From Mesobacterium_A hydrothermale (GTDB taxonomy: Bacteria; Pseudomonadota; Alphaproteobacteria; Rhodobacterales; Rhodobacteraceae), in NCBI RefSeq assembly GCF_035818635.1, contig NZ_JAYLLH010000017.1, positions 1 to 64,000 on the forward strand: a DNA stretch of 64,000 nucleotides, given 5' to 3'. The notes under the pieces were generated by a model that saw only the letters and a program-made list of their open reading frames with translations, ran no database searches and had not been told where the DNA came from. Positions within the stretch are counted from its first letter, which is position 1. Every line of letters begins with the position of its first letter. Below, piece by piece: positions 7,440-16,685 of the stretch. A program made the position numbers and the translations under genes.

Positions 7440-8106
7440 GGCTGAAGCACGTAGCCGACCCCGTGCAGCGTGACGAGGTAGTGCTTGTCGAAGGGCTTGT
7501 CGATCTTGTTGCGCAGCCGGCTGATATGGGTTTCGACGACGCTTGTCTTGGGATCGAAGTGCAACCCCCAGACCGACTCAAGCAGCACGGTGCGGGTCTG
7601 AACGCGGCCGGGCCGCTCCATGAAGTGCTTCAGGAGGAGGAATTCACGGGGCTGAAGGTCGATCTTCTCGCCATCTCGCGTCACTTCGCGTTTCAGCAGA
7701 TCGAGCCGCAGGTCGCCGATCACCAGTTCAAGCACCTCGTCGCGTGTCGCCGGTCGGCGGCAAATCGTGTCAATCCGTGCAAGCAGTTCGACGAAAGCGA
7801 AAGGTTTCACGATGTAATCGTCGGCACCACCCCGCAACCCGGCGACCCGGTCATCGACCGCGCCCATCGCGTCAGCAGGATCGTGGGTGTGTCGATCTTG
7901 GCCGCGCGCAGCGACTTCAGCACGGAAAGACCGTCGAGCCCCGGCATCATCCGGTCGAGGATCAAGAGCTCGTAGTCGCCCGACATCGCCTGCGAAAGCG
8001 CGTCCTTCCCATCGGTCAGATGGTCGACGACATGGCCTTCCCCGGAGAGACCCTTCACCACGTAGGCGGCTGTTTCGCGATCATCTTCCGCCAAAAGGAT
8101 CTTCAT
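7436..8106 (-). pseudogene. OmpR-family response regulator with a one-base frameshift
   Basis: The N-terminal receiver domain (MKILLAEDD, phospho-aspartate at about residue 51 in LILDRMMPGLDG, then TPTILLT) is read from 8106. The remaining receiver and the winged-helix DNA-binding domain (GADDYIVKPF, PREFLLLKHF, TSVVETHISRLRNKID, VGYVLQP) continue in another frame. The break is at 7868-7871, where CTGACGCGATGG should read CTGACGGCGATGG. One missing G restores a normal 223-residue protein. As it stands the product stops early without its DNA-binding domain. Since the kinase and the predicted target sites look intact, a sequencing error or very recent mutation is plausible. Confidence 0.88.
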
Positions 8107-8186
8107 GCGGTGCCGTCTTTCCAATAACGAGTCCCGGCCGCCAGACGCGGCCGGGCAATGGTCTGAATTTTCGAGGGGACGTTGGA

Positions 8187-8561
8187 TCAGCCGTCGTTTG
8201 TTTCGCCGTCCTGATCTTCGTCATCCGGGCCGTCGCCCTCATCGTCGTGATCATCCATAGACGAAGACAGTGCCGAGGCGAAGACGTTGCCGGTGTTGGC
8301 GTCGATCAGAACGGTCCAGGGCTGTCCGTCGCCGCCGATCACCACCGCCTCGTAGGCCGCGCGCCCGTTCTCGTCGCCAAAGGCGACGGCCGCCAGCGTG
8401 CCGGCATGTGCCTGAAGTGCGGCATCGCTTGCCTGCTGGATCGTGAGCGATGCGGAGCGGAACATGTCGAGCTCGCTCTGGTCCATGGTTTCGGCCGATG
8501 CCGCGAACGGCAGGGCCCCAAGGAGCGCGGCGGGCAGGAGGATCATGGTCTTGCGAAGCAT
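8187..8561 (-). CDS. PepSY domain periplasmic protein
   Basis: The 124-residue protein has a clear signal peptide (MLRKTMILLPAALLGALPF, cleavage after ASA), then a PepSY-type domain in which SLTIQQASDAALQ and AYEAVVIGGDGQPWTVLIDANTGNV match the family, and a strongly acidic tail rich in Asp and Glu. PepSY proteins are small extracytoplasmic modules often encoded beside two-component systems and cytochromes b, and they are thought to act as inhibitors or sensors. The acidic tail could bind cations. It is divergent from mprF, with the TTAC-N6-GTAAG motif of 8646-8660 between them, and lies just upstream of the response regulator gene. Confidence 0.85.
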   Translation of the reverse strand: MLRKTMILLPAALLGALPFAASAETMDQSELDMFRSASLTIQQASDAALQAHAGTLAAVAFGDENGRAAYEAVVIGGDGQPWTVLIDANTGNVFASALSSSMDDHDDEGDGPDDEDQDGETNDG

Positions 8562-8645
8562 GGGATAGGTTCCTTGTAGAGCACAGGTCTCGTCGCCTGC
8601 ATTCTACAATTGAGAACCGGTTCCATGGATCGCTTTTCCGGCTTT

Positions 8646-8660
8646 TTACAACTTCGTAAG
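8646..8660. promoter_or_regulatory. TTAC-N6-GTAAG motif between the PepSY gene and mprF
   Basis: TTAC (8646-8649), six bases, GTAAG (8656-8660). It lies 85 bases before the PepSY start on one side and 95 bases before the mprF start on the other, so it could serve both divergent promoters. The spacer ends in TTC, as in the copy in front of the second mprF. Confidence 0.6.
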
Positions 8661-8754
8661 AACAAGGCATTTGGGAGATTTGCGGTTTTCAGATAGGGTT
8701 TCCCGAGGGTACTCACATCCCGATCACCGAAACGCCGAGCGGACCGGAGTGGGG

Positions 8755-11340
8755 ATGCCCCGACTGAACTTGCAATTCCTGCGAAGCGCCGCGCCCATCA
8801 TTCTGGGCGCCGGTCTCTTCGCCTTGGGGCTCTATGCACTCTATCACCTCCTGAAGCCCGTCAACCCGGCTGACGTCGCAGCGCAGATCAGGGCGACTCC
8901 AATGGGTGCGCTTGCCGCAGCGCTCGGGGCCACCGCCATCGGGTACGTCGCGCTCATCTTCTATGACTGGTTCGGCCTACGGTTCATCGGGAAAACGCTC
9001 GACCGGGGCATCGTGGCGCTGGGCGGCTTCCTCGGCTATGCCTTCGGCAACACGATTGGCGTCAGCGTCATCTCCGGCGGCGCGGTGCGATACCGGATCT
9101 ATTCTGCCGTCGGCCTGAACGTGTTCGAGGTGGCTGCCGTTTCGGGTTACATCGCCGCCGCCCTCGGCACCGGATTGACCCTCGTTGGCATCTCGGCCCT
9201 TGCCGTCCATCCCGGCGCAGTCGGTGCCTGGCTCCCATATGCCCCATCGACTATCCAGATCGTTGCCGCCGGGATTACCGCGGTTTCGGTTGCCCTCATC
9301 GCCTGGATGTCCGTCTCGCAGCGTTCGCTGAGCATTCGCGGTCATGAACTGCACCTGCCGCCGCCTGCCGACCTTGCCGGACAACTTGTCGTCACCCTGA
9401 TCGACATCGCCGCTGCCTCGTTCGCCTTGTGGGTTCTTTTGCCCGCGGGAAAGCCCGACTACGCGACCTTCGTCGCCGTCTATGCCGCTGCGACGATGAT
9501 CGGTGTGCTCAGCCACGTGCCCGGCGGCATCGGTGTCTTCGAGACGGTGGTCATCGGCACGCTGCCGGCCTCGGTGCCGGTCGGGGATGCGGCCGCAGCG
9601 CTGCTCCTCTTCCGGTTGGTTTACTATCTGGTACCATTCGCACTGGCGTTCCTGCTGGTCGCCCTGAACGAGATCCGGCTGGCGAGTGGGTTCGGCAGCC
9701 GCCTTCTTGCCCGGGCGCCGGCCCTGCAACCGGCCTTTGCCACGCTGCACGGGTTCTCGCCGGGCCTCGTTGCGACCGTAGCCTTCGGGTTCGGAGCATG
9801 GCTCCTGCTGATCACGATGTTGCCTTCTATGCGCGCGGAAGCGATGGCGGAAGGCGACCTCGTCGGTGTGCTTCTGCTCGAAGGCGGAACCCTCGCGTCG
9901 GCGATCGCAGGCGTCGCGCTGATCATCGTGTCGCATGGCCTCGCGCGCCGGGTTTCCTCGGCCTGGTGGTTCGCCATCGGTGCGCTGTTGGCCGGGGCTG
10001 TCGCGTCGCTGCTGAACGATTTCGGGTTCGAGAACGCGGCTTTCCTAATGGCCGGTGCGCTTCTGCTCCTGCCGTTCAGGAAAGCCTTCGACCGACCCGG
10101 CCGCCTGACGGCCGGCGTCTTCGATGCCCGTTGGTTCGCTACGGTCATCGGCGTAGGGGTCGCAGCCGCCGCGTTCTTCTTTTTCGTGCACAAGGCCGTC
10201 CCGTATTCGAATGACCTGTGGTCGGAGTTCTCGCACGACTCGAACACACCCCGCGCGCTGAGGGCGGGGCTCGCGGCGACCGCGCTCATGTTCTTTTTCG
10301 GGATCTACCTCCTGACGCGTCCGATCCGGCGGAAACCGCCCGAGGAGGCGCGGCCAGAAGTGATGTCCCTGGCCGCCGTCCTGTGCGACATGTCCGAAGA
10401 TCCGCAGGCCTGGCTGAGCCAGACCGGCGACAAGCGGTTCCTGTTTTCCGAAACGGGTCATGCTTTCATCATGTATGCCGTCCGGGGCGGATCGTGGATT
10501 GCGCTCGGCGATCCGGTTGGCGATCGGGCTGAGTTCGAGGCCCTTGTCTGGTCCTTCGCCGACCAGGCCGTCCGGTCCAACGCGCGCCCCGTCTTCTACG
10601 AGGTCAGCGCGCGCAACCTTGGGCTCTGGGTCGAACTCGGCCTGACGTTGCACAAGGTCGGAGAGGAAGCGGTCGTCCGGCTTCCCGAGTTCAGCCTGGC
10701 GGGCGGTCGGTTCAAGACCATGCGCGCTGCGATGAACAAGCGCCAGCGGGACGGGTACGAGTTCACCATGTTGACATCGCCCCATACCCCCGAACTCACT
10801 GCAGAACTTCGTGCAATCTCGGATGCGTGGCTCGGCGGCAAGACTGGACGCGAGAAGGGTTTTTCTGTCGGGCGCTTCGATCCGGACTACCTGGCGCTGT
10901 TCGACATCTCGGTTGTGCGAAAGGACGGTCGCATCGTCGCCTTCGCCAATATTCTGGCCTCAAAGAGCGGCGCACACTTGGCCGTCGATCTGATGCGCTA
11001 TCTGCCCGAAGAGGCCTCGGGCCTCATGGAATACATGTTCCTCAGCCTGATCGAACACTACAAGGCGAAAGGAGCGCTGGAATTCAGCCTCGGCACCGCA
11101 CCGCTCTCGGGGCTGTCCGATCGCTCGGTCGCGCGATCGTGGAACCGTTTCGGGCGGCTGATCTATCGTCACGGCGGCGCATTCTACAACTTCGAGGGGC
11201 TCAGGACCTTCAAGCAGAAGTTTCAGCCGGACTGGCGCCCGCGCTATCTGGCGCTGCCGCCCAACGTCTCGCCGATGCGCGTAATGGGTGACGTGGCCCT
11301 CCTGATCGCGGGCTCCGCGCGCGGCCTGATCGGGAAGTGA
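8755..11340 (+). CDS. mprF: MprF: phosphatidylglycerol lysyltransferase/flippase (copy 1)
   Basis: The 861-residue protein has two parts. The N-terminal two thirds contain about 14 membrane helices with the flippase signature (GGFLGYAFGNTIGVSVISGG, SHVPGGIGVFE). The C-terminal third is the cytoplasmic DUF2156 aminoacyl-transferase domain (SQTGDKRFLFSE, GDPVGDRAEFEALVWSFAD, WLGGKTGREKGFSVGRFD, SLGTAPLSGL). MprF transfers lysine or alanine from tRNA to phosphatidylglycerol and flips it outward, lowering surface negative charge and giving resistance to cationic peptides. The start at 8755 follows GGAGTGGGG. It is followed within four bases by the DedA-PAP2 gene. A second, clearly homologous mprF lies at 36.7 kb with the same upstream motif. 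Confidence 0.93.
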   Translation: MPRLNLQFLRSAAPIILGAGLFALGLYALYHLLKPVNPADVAAQIRATPMGALAAALGATAIGYVALIFYDWFGLRFIGKTLDRGIVALGGFLGYAFGNTIGVSVISGGAVRYRIYSAVGLNVFEVAAVSGYIAAALGTGLTLVGISALAVHPGAVGAWLPYAPSTIQIVAAGITAVSVALIAWMSVSQRSLSIRGHELHLPPPADLAGQLVVTLIDIAAASFALWVLLPAGKPDYATFVAVYAAATMIGVLSHVPGGIGVFETVVIGTLPASVPVGDAAAALLLFRLVYYLVPFALAFLLVALNEIRLASGFGSRLLARAPALQPAFATLHGFSPGLVATVAFGFGAWLLLITMLPSMRAEAMAEGDLVGVLLLEGGTLASAIAGVALIIVSHGLARRVSSAWWFAIGALLAGAVASLLNDFGFENAAFLMAGALLLLPFRKAFDRPGRLTAGVFDARWFATVIGVGVAAAAFFFFVHKAVPYSNDLWSEFSHDSNTPRALRAGLAATALMFFFGIYLLTRPIRRKPPEEARPEVMSLAAVLCDMSEDPQAWLSQTGDKRFLFSETGHAFIMYAVRGGSWIALGDPVGDRAEFEALVWSFADQAVRSNARPVFYEVSARNLGLWVELGLTLHKVGEEAVVRLPEFSLAGGRFKTMRAAMNKRQRDGYEFTMLTSPHTPELTAELRAISDAWLGGKTGREKGFSVGRFDPDYLALFDISVVRKDGRIVAFANILASKSGAHLAVDLMRYLPEEASGLMEYMFLSLIEHYKAKGALEFSLGTAPLSGLSDRSVARSWNRFGRLIYRHGGAFYNFEGLRTFKQKFQPDWRPRYLALPPNVSPMRVMGDVALLIAGSARGLIGK

Positions 11341-11344
11341 CTTC

Positions 11345-13378
11345 ATGACCTTGTCTCTCGACCAGATCCTCCCTTCACTCCAGGCGCTTGGCGTTCTCAG
11401 TTACTGGCTCATCGGCCTGGGTTCGATGCTCGAAGCGTTCTTCGTCACCGGCGTCGTCGTTCCCGGAACACTGATCGTGGATGCCGGCGGCATCCTCGTC
11501 CAGCGCGGGTTGCTCGACTTCTTCGATCTCGCCTGGTTCGTCGCGCTGGGGTCGGTCCTCGGATCGGAACTGAGTTACTGGACCGGCAAGCTGGCCATGA
11601 ACCGCCTTCCGGGCCGCCGACGCATCGGGCAGTCCACCGCTTTTGCCCGCGCCAAAGGACTTTTCGAGAGGCGGGGCGGAATGGCGCTGGTGATCGGCCG
11701 GTTCCTCGGGCCGGTGGCGGGGCTCGTGCCGCTCGTCGCGGGCATGGCGGACATGGACCGCCGCAAGTTCCTGATCTGGAACATCTTGGGCAGCATTCCC
11801 TATGCGCTTGCCCATGTCGCCATCGGCTTTTTCCTGGGCGATGTCATGGGCCGGATCGGCGGATCGCTGACCCGGGTCGCTGTACTGACCGGTATCGTTC
11901 TTCTGGCGCTGCTCATCCTCTGGACCACGCTCTATTCGGCGCTGAGACTCCTGCCGCTCGCATGGGCGGTCATGTCTGCCGCGCTGCGCAATCTCGCGGA
12001 CCTGCCTGCGGTGCGGCGCCGGATCGCTGACCACCCCGAGACGGCACGCTGGGTCGAGGCGCGACTCGACCGAAATGCGTTTTCGGGGCTGACGCTCAGC
12101 CTTCTGACGGTGGTCTTTATCTACATCGGTGCCATCTGGATCGATTCCGTCTTCGAGTTTCTCGTCGGCGATCCATTGCTTGGGCTCGACACACGTCTGT
12201 CCGAACTGATCCACCATTTCCAGTCACCGGGTCCGATCCGGGTGGCGTCGTTCATCACCGCAGTTGGCGGCTGGCAGGTCGTTCTGCCGGTCATGGTGGC
12301 AGCGCTGATCTGGCTGATGACGGAAGGGCGGCGCGCGCTCGCGGTTGGACTGGCGGTTTCGGTGGCCGGAAACACCGTCACCGTCGCGGTGCTCAAACTT
12401 GCCTTCGGGCGTCCGCGTTCGCCCCTCGGTGTCTTCGCCGAGACCTCTGGCAGCTTCCCCTCCGGACATGCTGCGGCTTCGGTCGCAGCTTATGGAATGC
12501 TGATGTATGTCGTCTGGCGGGCGGGGAGGCTCCGTGCCGAGACGGCGCTTCTGCTGGCCGGCCTGATGGCCTTCGCCATCGGCGTCAGCCGCATCTACCT
12601 GATCGAGCACTACCTCAGCGATGTCCTGAACGGCTGGCTGGTCGGTGCGCTTTGGGTCACTGTCGGCATCGCGATTTCGGAATGGCGTTTGTCGTGGACA
12701 TCCGTCGAGACGGCGCCGATGGCCCGCAGGGCAAGGCTCGCAGCACTCGCGCTGGCCGCAGGACTGGCCGTCCTGGCCGCGTCAAACGTCTGGCGCTATG
12801 ACCATCCCCGCAATGCGCCTGTCCAGGTCGCGGATCAGGTTCTGTCAGATGCTGCTGCTCTGGCGCAAATGGGCCTCCCTGCGCAAACCGAGTCGCTGAT
12901 GGGCTCGCCGGTGCATCCGGTCTCGCTCGTCGTTTTCGCCCGAGACGAGATTGCTCTTGCCGCTGCTGTCCTCGCATCGGACTGGACAGCGGCGCAGCTG
13001 CCGACCCCTGGCCTTGTCTTCGACGCAATTTTCGCGGCGGTCGGCGGCAGCGAAGATCCAACGGTCGAGACCGTCTCGCATTTCTGGCGCGGGCAGCCCA
13101 ACGATCTCGCCTTCGTGCAGCGCGCGCCCGGGGCGACGCCTTCGCTGGCCGATCCGAGACTCCGCTTCTGGCGCACCGAATTCGTCACCGCCGATGGGTT
13201 GCGCGCCTTCGTCGGAACCCTGGGTGTCGACGAGGCGGGGGAGACGGAAACGATGCAGACCATTGGGGCCAGCCCGATGCTCCGAGATACGCTTGTTCAG
13301 GGCCTTGTGGCACGTGGCGCGACCGTCCTCGCCGCGTCGCACACATCGGACAACGTCGTGTCCCTCGTCCTGCCCTGA
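11345..13378 (+). CDS. DedA - PAP2 phosphatase - LssY C-terminal fusion protein
   Basis: This 677-residue membrane protein combines three modules. Residues 1-210 are a DedA/SNARE-associated domain (FFVTGVVVPGTLIVDAGG, GRFLGPVAGLVPLVAGMADM). Residues 220-450 are a PAP2 lipid phosphatase with all three motifs: KLAFGRPRSP, FPSGHAA, SRIYLIEHYLSDV. Residues 480-677 resemble the LssY C-terminal domain (LPTPGLVFDAIF, LAFVQRAPG). DedA proteins move polyprenyl phosphate or phospholipids across the membrane, and PAP2 enzymes remove lipid phosphates. It directly follows mprF and is probably in the same operon, suggesting joint remodelling of envelope lipids. Confidence 0.9.
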   Translation: MTLSLDQILPSLQALGVLSYWLIGLGSMLEAFFVTGVVVPGTLIVDAGGILVQRGLLDFFDLAWFVALGSVLGSELSYWTGKLAMNRLPGRRRIGQSTAFARAKGLFERRGGMALVIGRFLGPVAGLVPLVAGMADMDRRKFLIWNILGSIPYALAHVAIGFFLGDVMGRIGGSLTRVAVLTGIVLLALLILWTTLYSALRLLPLAWAVMSAALRNLADLPAVRRRIADHPETARWVEARLDRNAFSGLTLSLLTVVFIYIGAIWIDSVFEFLVGDPLLGLDTRLSELIHHFQSPGPIRVASFITAVGGWQVVLPVMVAALIWLMTEGRRALAVGLAVSVAGNTVTVAVLKLAFGRPRSPLGVFAETSGSFPSGHAAASVAAYGMLMYVVWRAGRLRAETALLLAGLMAFAIGVSRIYLIEHYLSDVLNGWLVGALWVTVGIAISEWRLSWTSVETAPMARRARLAALALAAGLAVLAASNVWRYDHPRNAPVQVADQVLSDAAALAQMGLPAQTESLMGSPVHPVSLVVFARDEIALAAAVLASDWTAAQLPTPGLVFDAIFAAVGGSEDPTVETVSHFWRGQPNDLAFVQRAPGATPSLADPRLRFWRTEFVTADGLRAFVGTLGVDEAGETETMQTIGASPMLRDTLVQGLVARGATVLAASHTSDNVVSLVLP

Positions 13379-13392
13379 GGAAAATCGGCTTC

Positions 13393-13407
13393 TTACCAAA
13401 GTGTAAG
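13393..13407. promoter_or_regulatory. TTAC-N6-GTAAG motif upstream of the exported-protein operon
   Basis: TTAC (13393-13396), six bases, GTAAG (13403-13407). It lies 70-84 bases upstream of the GTG start at 13477 and after the stop of the DedA-PAP2 gene, in the only sizeable intergenic space of this gene run. Confidence 0.55.
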
Positions 13408-13476
13408 AAGCACGCCAGACGCTTCGGGAAAGTCCCTGTCATCCAAGCACTCACGGACCTCGATTGGAGGCCCGTC

Positions 13477-14139
13477 GTGCATTCAGACAGGATGTCTCCC
13501 ATGAATTCTACCCTTAGAAACCTTGCCTTGTCGGCGACGCTGATCGCCGTCCCGGCCGCAGGGTTCGCGCTGGCCGAGATGATGATCTCGCCAGCCGTCC
13601 ACGGGACAGCCGCAGCCCGGTCGCCCGGTCTGGGTGATCTCTCGGCCTACACGAGCATCGTGAACGACACCCAGACCATCGCCGCCACCGGCGATTTCGC
13701 TGCCGCCGAACACCGCATCACCGACCTTGAAACCCTGTGGGACCAGAACGCCTCGGCCCTGCGGCAGGTCGACCGTGCCGCCTGGAATACAGTCGATGCG
13801 GCAGCCGACGAGACGTTCTCGGCCTTGCGCGCGGGCCTACCCGACCAGGCGACGGTCGATGCCGCGCTTTCGGCCCTGTCCACCGCGCTCGATGCCCCCG
13901 TGCCAGCCGCGGCCACCGGGCCCGTTCAATACGTCTCGGGCATCGCCGTGACCGACGAGAGCGGCCGCGCAATCCCCTGCGAGGACCTCATCGGGCAACT
14001 TCGCACCGCGATCGGCAGCACCACACCTGTCGCCGCGGTCGCCGATCTGCAAGCCAAGGCGCTCGAGCGCTGCAATGCCGATGATGACGCCCATGCCGAT
14101 GCCTTCTCGGCGCAGGCGCTGGCCCTTCTGAACGGATGA
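13477..14139 (+). CDS. Exported protein of unknown function
   Basis: The 220-residue product begins with a signal peptide (LALSATLIAVPAAGFALA). The mature part is helical and rich in Ala, Asp and Glu, with repeated short motifs such as AAEHRITDLETLWDQN and SALSTALDAP. A single pair of cysteines (PCEDL and ERCNADDD) may form a disulfide. I do not recognise a family. GTG at 13477 has GGAGG six bases upstream and is preferred. ATG at 13492 or 13501 would also keep the signal peptide. It is the first gene of a run including a COG4705 membrane protein and an ABC exporter, downstream of a predicted response-regulator site, so an envelope-stress role is likely but unproven. Confidence 0.6.
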   Translation: MHSDRMSPMNSTLRNLALSATLIAVPAAGFALAEMMISPAVHGTAAARSPGLGDLSAYTSIVNDTQTIAATGDFAAAEHRITDLETLWDQNASALRQVDRAAWNTVDAAADETFSALRAGLPDQATVDAALSALSTALDAPVPAAATGPVQYVSGIAVTDESGRAIPCEDLIGQLRTAIGSTTPVAAVADLQAKALERCNADDDAHADAFSAQALALLNG

Positions 14140-14146
14140 TTTCATC

Positions 14147-14938
14147 ATGACCGACGCAACTTTCGCCGATTTCGACCGCCCCGTACCGCAGCCCGCGGGC
14201 GTGAACCGGGTGCCCGAAGTCACACCCGGCTTCTGGCTGATCAAGCTCATGGCCGTGACCATGGGCGAAACCGCCGCCGACTTCCTCGCCGTGAACCTCG
14301 GTCTTGGCCTTGGCGCGACGACGGTCCTGATGACCGCCGTTCTTGTCGCTGCCATGCTCTGGCAGTTCCGCCAGAAGGCCTATGTGCCGGCCGTCTACTG
14401 GATCGCGGTGATCCTCATCTCGGTCGTCGGCACGCTGATCACCGATAACATGACCGACGCGCTCGGCATCCCGCTCATCACCTCGACCATCGGCTTCACG
14501 CTCGCGCTCGCCGCCACCTTCGCGGTCTGGTTCGCGGTCGAGCGGACGCTGTCGATCCACGAGGTCTTCACCTTCCGGCGCGAGGCCTTCTACTGGCTGG
14601 CGATCCTGTTCACTTTTGCCCTAGGAACGGCCGTGGGCGACCTGGTTTCCGAGGCCTTCGGCGTCGGCTTCGCGGGGACAGGCGTCCTGTTCGGGCTGAT
14701 CATCGCGTCGCTCGCTCTCGGCTACTTCGCGCTTGGCCTCGGGGGCATGTGGGCCTTCTGGCTGTGCTACATCTTCACCCGCCCGCTGGGCGCTTCCTTC
14801 GGCGACTTCCTGGCCCAACCGGCCGAGTTCGGCGGCCTCGGGCTTGGCACCATCGTCACCAGCCTTGCGTTCCTCGCCGTGATCGCCGGGACCGTCATGC
14901 TGATGACCAGCAGGGCCGCGCCCGACCTCGCGGAGTGA
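14147..14938 (+). CDS. COG4705 uncharacterised membrane-anchored protein
   Basis: This 263-residue protein has eight predicted helices in two homologous halves. Both begin with a GET/GDL acidic motif (KLMAVTMGETAADFLA and FTFALGTAVGDLVSEAFG), and the last loop reads TRPLGASFGDFL, which is typical of COG4705. The family often occurs beside two-component systems and has no known activity, though its repeated acidic-motif design suggests a channel or transporter. It starts seven bases after the exported-protein gene and belongs to the same operon. Confidence 0.8.
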   Translation: MTDATFADFDRPVPQPAGVNRVPEVTPGFWLIKLMAVTMGETAADFLAVNLGLGLGATTVLMTAVLVAAMLWQFRQKAYVPAVYWIAVILISVVGTLITDNMTDALGIPLITSTIGFTLALAATFAVWFAVERTLSIHEVFTFRREAFYWLAILFTFALGTAVGDLVSEAFGVGFAGTGVLFGLIIASLALGYFALGLGGMWAFWLCYIFTRPLGASFGDFLAQPAEFGGLGLGTIVTSLAFLAVIAGTVMLMTSRAAPDLAE

Positions 14939-15009
14939 CCTGCCACCCCCGAAACACCTGCGGTTCCGGCCGACGCCGGAGCCGCGCCTTCCCCGAAAGG
15001 ACCTCGGCC

Positions 15010-15756
15010 ATGACCAACATCATTCCCGCCGTCTCGACCACCGGCCTCAGCAAATCCTACGGCGACACAGTTGTACTGCATCCCCTGACGCTCGACGTGC
15101 CCAAGGGGGAAGTCTTCGGCTTTCTCGGCCACAACGGGGCCGGAAAGACCACGACGATCCGCCTGCTGACCACACTACTCGCGCCCAGCTCGGGAACCAC
15201 GCGTGTCGCCGGTCATGACGTCGTATCCGATCCGCTCAAGGTCCGAGCCGCGATCGGGTATCTGCCGGAAAACGTGCGTCTCTACGACCGGTTCACGACG
15301 CGCGAGAACCTGACCTTCTTCGCCCGCCTGTCGGGCGTCGCGAACCCGGTGGACGCCGTAAGGGAAACGCTCGACTTCCTCGATATCGCACCACTGGCCG
15401 ACCGCCGAGTCGGCACTTTTTCCAAGGGCATGCGGCAGCGCGTCGGCCTTGCGCAGGCCATCCTGCACGCGCCGCAAGTGCTGTTCCTGGACGAGCCGAC
15501 CTCGGGCCTCGATCCGATGGGGGTGCGCCAGCTTCGCGAGATCATCGAGAAGCTGCACGCGCGCGGCATGACGATCTTCATGAACACACATCTTCTTTCC
15601 GAAGTCGCGCGGAGCTGCACGTCGATCGGGGTGCTGGCCCATGGCAAGCTGGTCTTCCATGACAGCATGCAGGCGGTCGCGGACAAATACGACGAGCGCA
15701 GCCTCGAAGACCTCTATGTCGGCGTGGCCGCGCGCACGCCGGAGGTGGCGGCATGA
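15010..15756 (+). CDS. ABC transporter ATP-binding protein
   Basis: The 248-residue ATPase has Walker A GHNGAGKTTT, a Q-loop around GYLPENVRLY, the signature FSKGMRQRVGLAQA, Walker B VLFLDEPTSGLDP and the H-loop MNTHLLSE. It is the NosF/CcmA-like exporter class, which works with ABC-2 permeases. The ATG at 15010 is chosen because the family begins just before TTGLSKSYG. There is a 71-base gap after the COG4705 gene, and the first permease overlaps its stop by four bases. Confidence 0.93.
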   Translation: MTNIIPAVSTTGLSKSYGDTVVLHPLTLDVPKGEVFGFLGHNGAGKTTTIRLLTTLLAPSSGTTRVAGHDVVSDPLKVRAAIGYLPENVRLYDRFTTRENLTFFARLSGVANPVDAVRETLDFLDIAPLADRRVGTFSKGMRQRVGLAQAILHAPQVLFLDEPTSGLDPMGVRQLREIIEKLHARGMTIFMNTHLLSEVARSCTSIGVLAHGKLVFHDSMQAVADKYDERSLEDLYVGVAARTPEVAA

Positions 15757-16685
15757 CCCCGGCGCGGTTCATCGCGAGGCAGTCCCTGGCCGGGCTCACG
15801 CGGGACAGGAGCGTCCTGATCCTTATCGCCTTTTTCGCGGCAATGGTTCTGGTCACGGCCTGGCTCGGCTGGTCTGCAACGAACACCGTCAACGCCATCT
15901 ATGCCGACGCCGCCACGTACCTGTCCGCCTCGGGCCAGCCTGTGCCGCCAAACCCGGTCAGTCAGACCGCTTCGCTGGCAGTGCTGCGTAACCTCGGCGT
16001 CTACATCAGCCTGATCGGCGCCTTCGGATCCATCGTGATCGGTCAGCTTCTGATCGAGACCGACCGGCGAGCCGGAACCTTGCCGCTGATCGGCGCCCGC
16101 CCGTTCGAGCGCCGCGACCTTGCCCTTGGCAAGATGCGGGCGCTGGTGACGGCAACCGGGGCGATGATGGCGGTCGCCGGGATCATCTCGGTCGCCACGC
16201 TTGTCACCATCCCGTCCCTGGTCGTCGGACCGGGGGACCTTCTACGCCTCGCGCTGTTCCTGGTTGCCGGATGGGCCTACATCACCATCTTCGGGTTCCT
16301 GGCGCTTGGTGCCGCCGCCCGGATGCCCGCCACCGCGAGCGGCCTGATCGCGGCAACCGTCGTCTGGCTGGTCGTCACCTTCGTCCTGCCCGAACTGACC
16401 GCGAACGTGCATCCGACCGCCGCGATCAACCCGGTCTCGACGCTGGCGAACACACCTGACTTGGGTTTCTTCCATGTGATGTCGCGGGTCCTGGGGCCGC
16501 TGTCGCTGGCCGAGGGCTTTGCCTGGCTGTCGGGCGATCTCCTGAGTTTCCTGCCCGATGGTCTCGCGCCCCGGGGTCCGATCCCGCCGGCGGTGACGCT
16601 TTCGGTGGCTCTGATCCTCGCCGGGCTCTTCGCCGCGCGCTCTGCCGCGAAACTCGATCTCAATGCCGGGGGCCCCGATGCCTGA
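15753..16685 (+). CDS. ABC-2 type transporter permease (subunit 1)
   Basis: The 310-residue membrane protein has about six helices, with a large extracytoplasmic loop after helix 1 and the charged coupling segment ETDRRAGTLPLIGARPFERRDLALGKM expected in ABC-2 permeases (an ETERRTGTL-like motif). It overlaps the ATPase gene before it and the second permease after it, so the three are co-translated. With one ATPase and two different permeases the exporter is probably a heterodimer. The architecture resembles the nosFY-type systems that move sulfur or lipid compounds, but its substrate is unknown. Confidence 0.87.
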   Translation: MTPARFIARQSLAGLTRDRSVLILIAFFAAMVLVTAWLGWSATNTVNAIYADAATYLSASGQPVPPNPVSQTASLAVLRNLGVYISLIGAFGSIVIGQLLIETDRRAGTLPLIGARPFERRDLALGKMRALVTATGAMMAVAGIISVATLVTIPSLVVGPGDLLRLALFLVAGWAYITIFGFLALGAAARMPATASGLIAATVVWLVVTFVLPELTANVHPTAAINPVSTLANTPDLGFFHVMSRVLGPLSLAEGFAWLSGDLLSFLPDGLAPRGPIPPAVTLSVALILAGLFAARSAAKLDLNAGGPDA

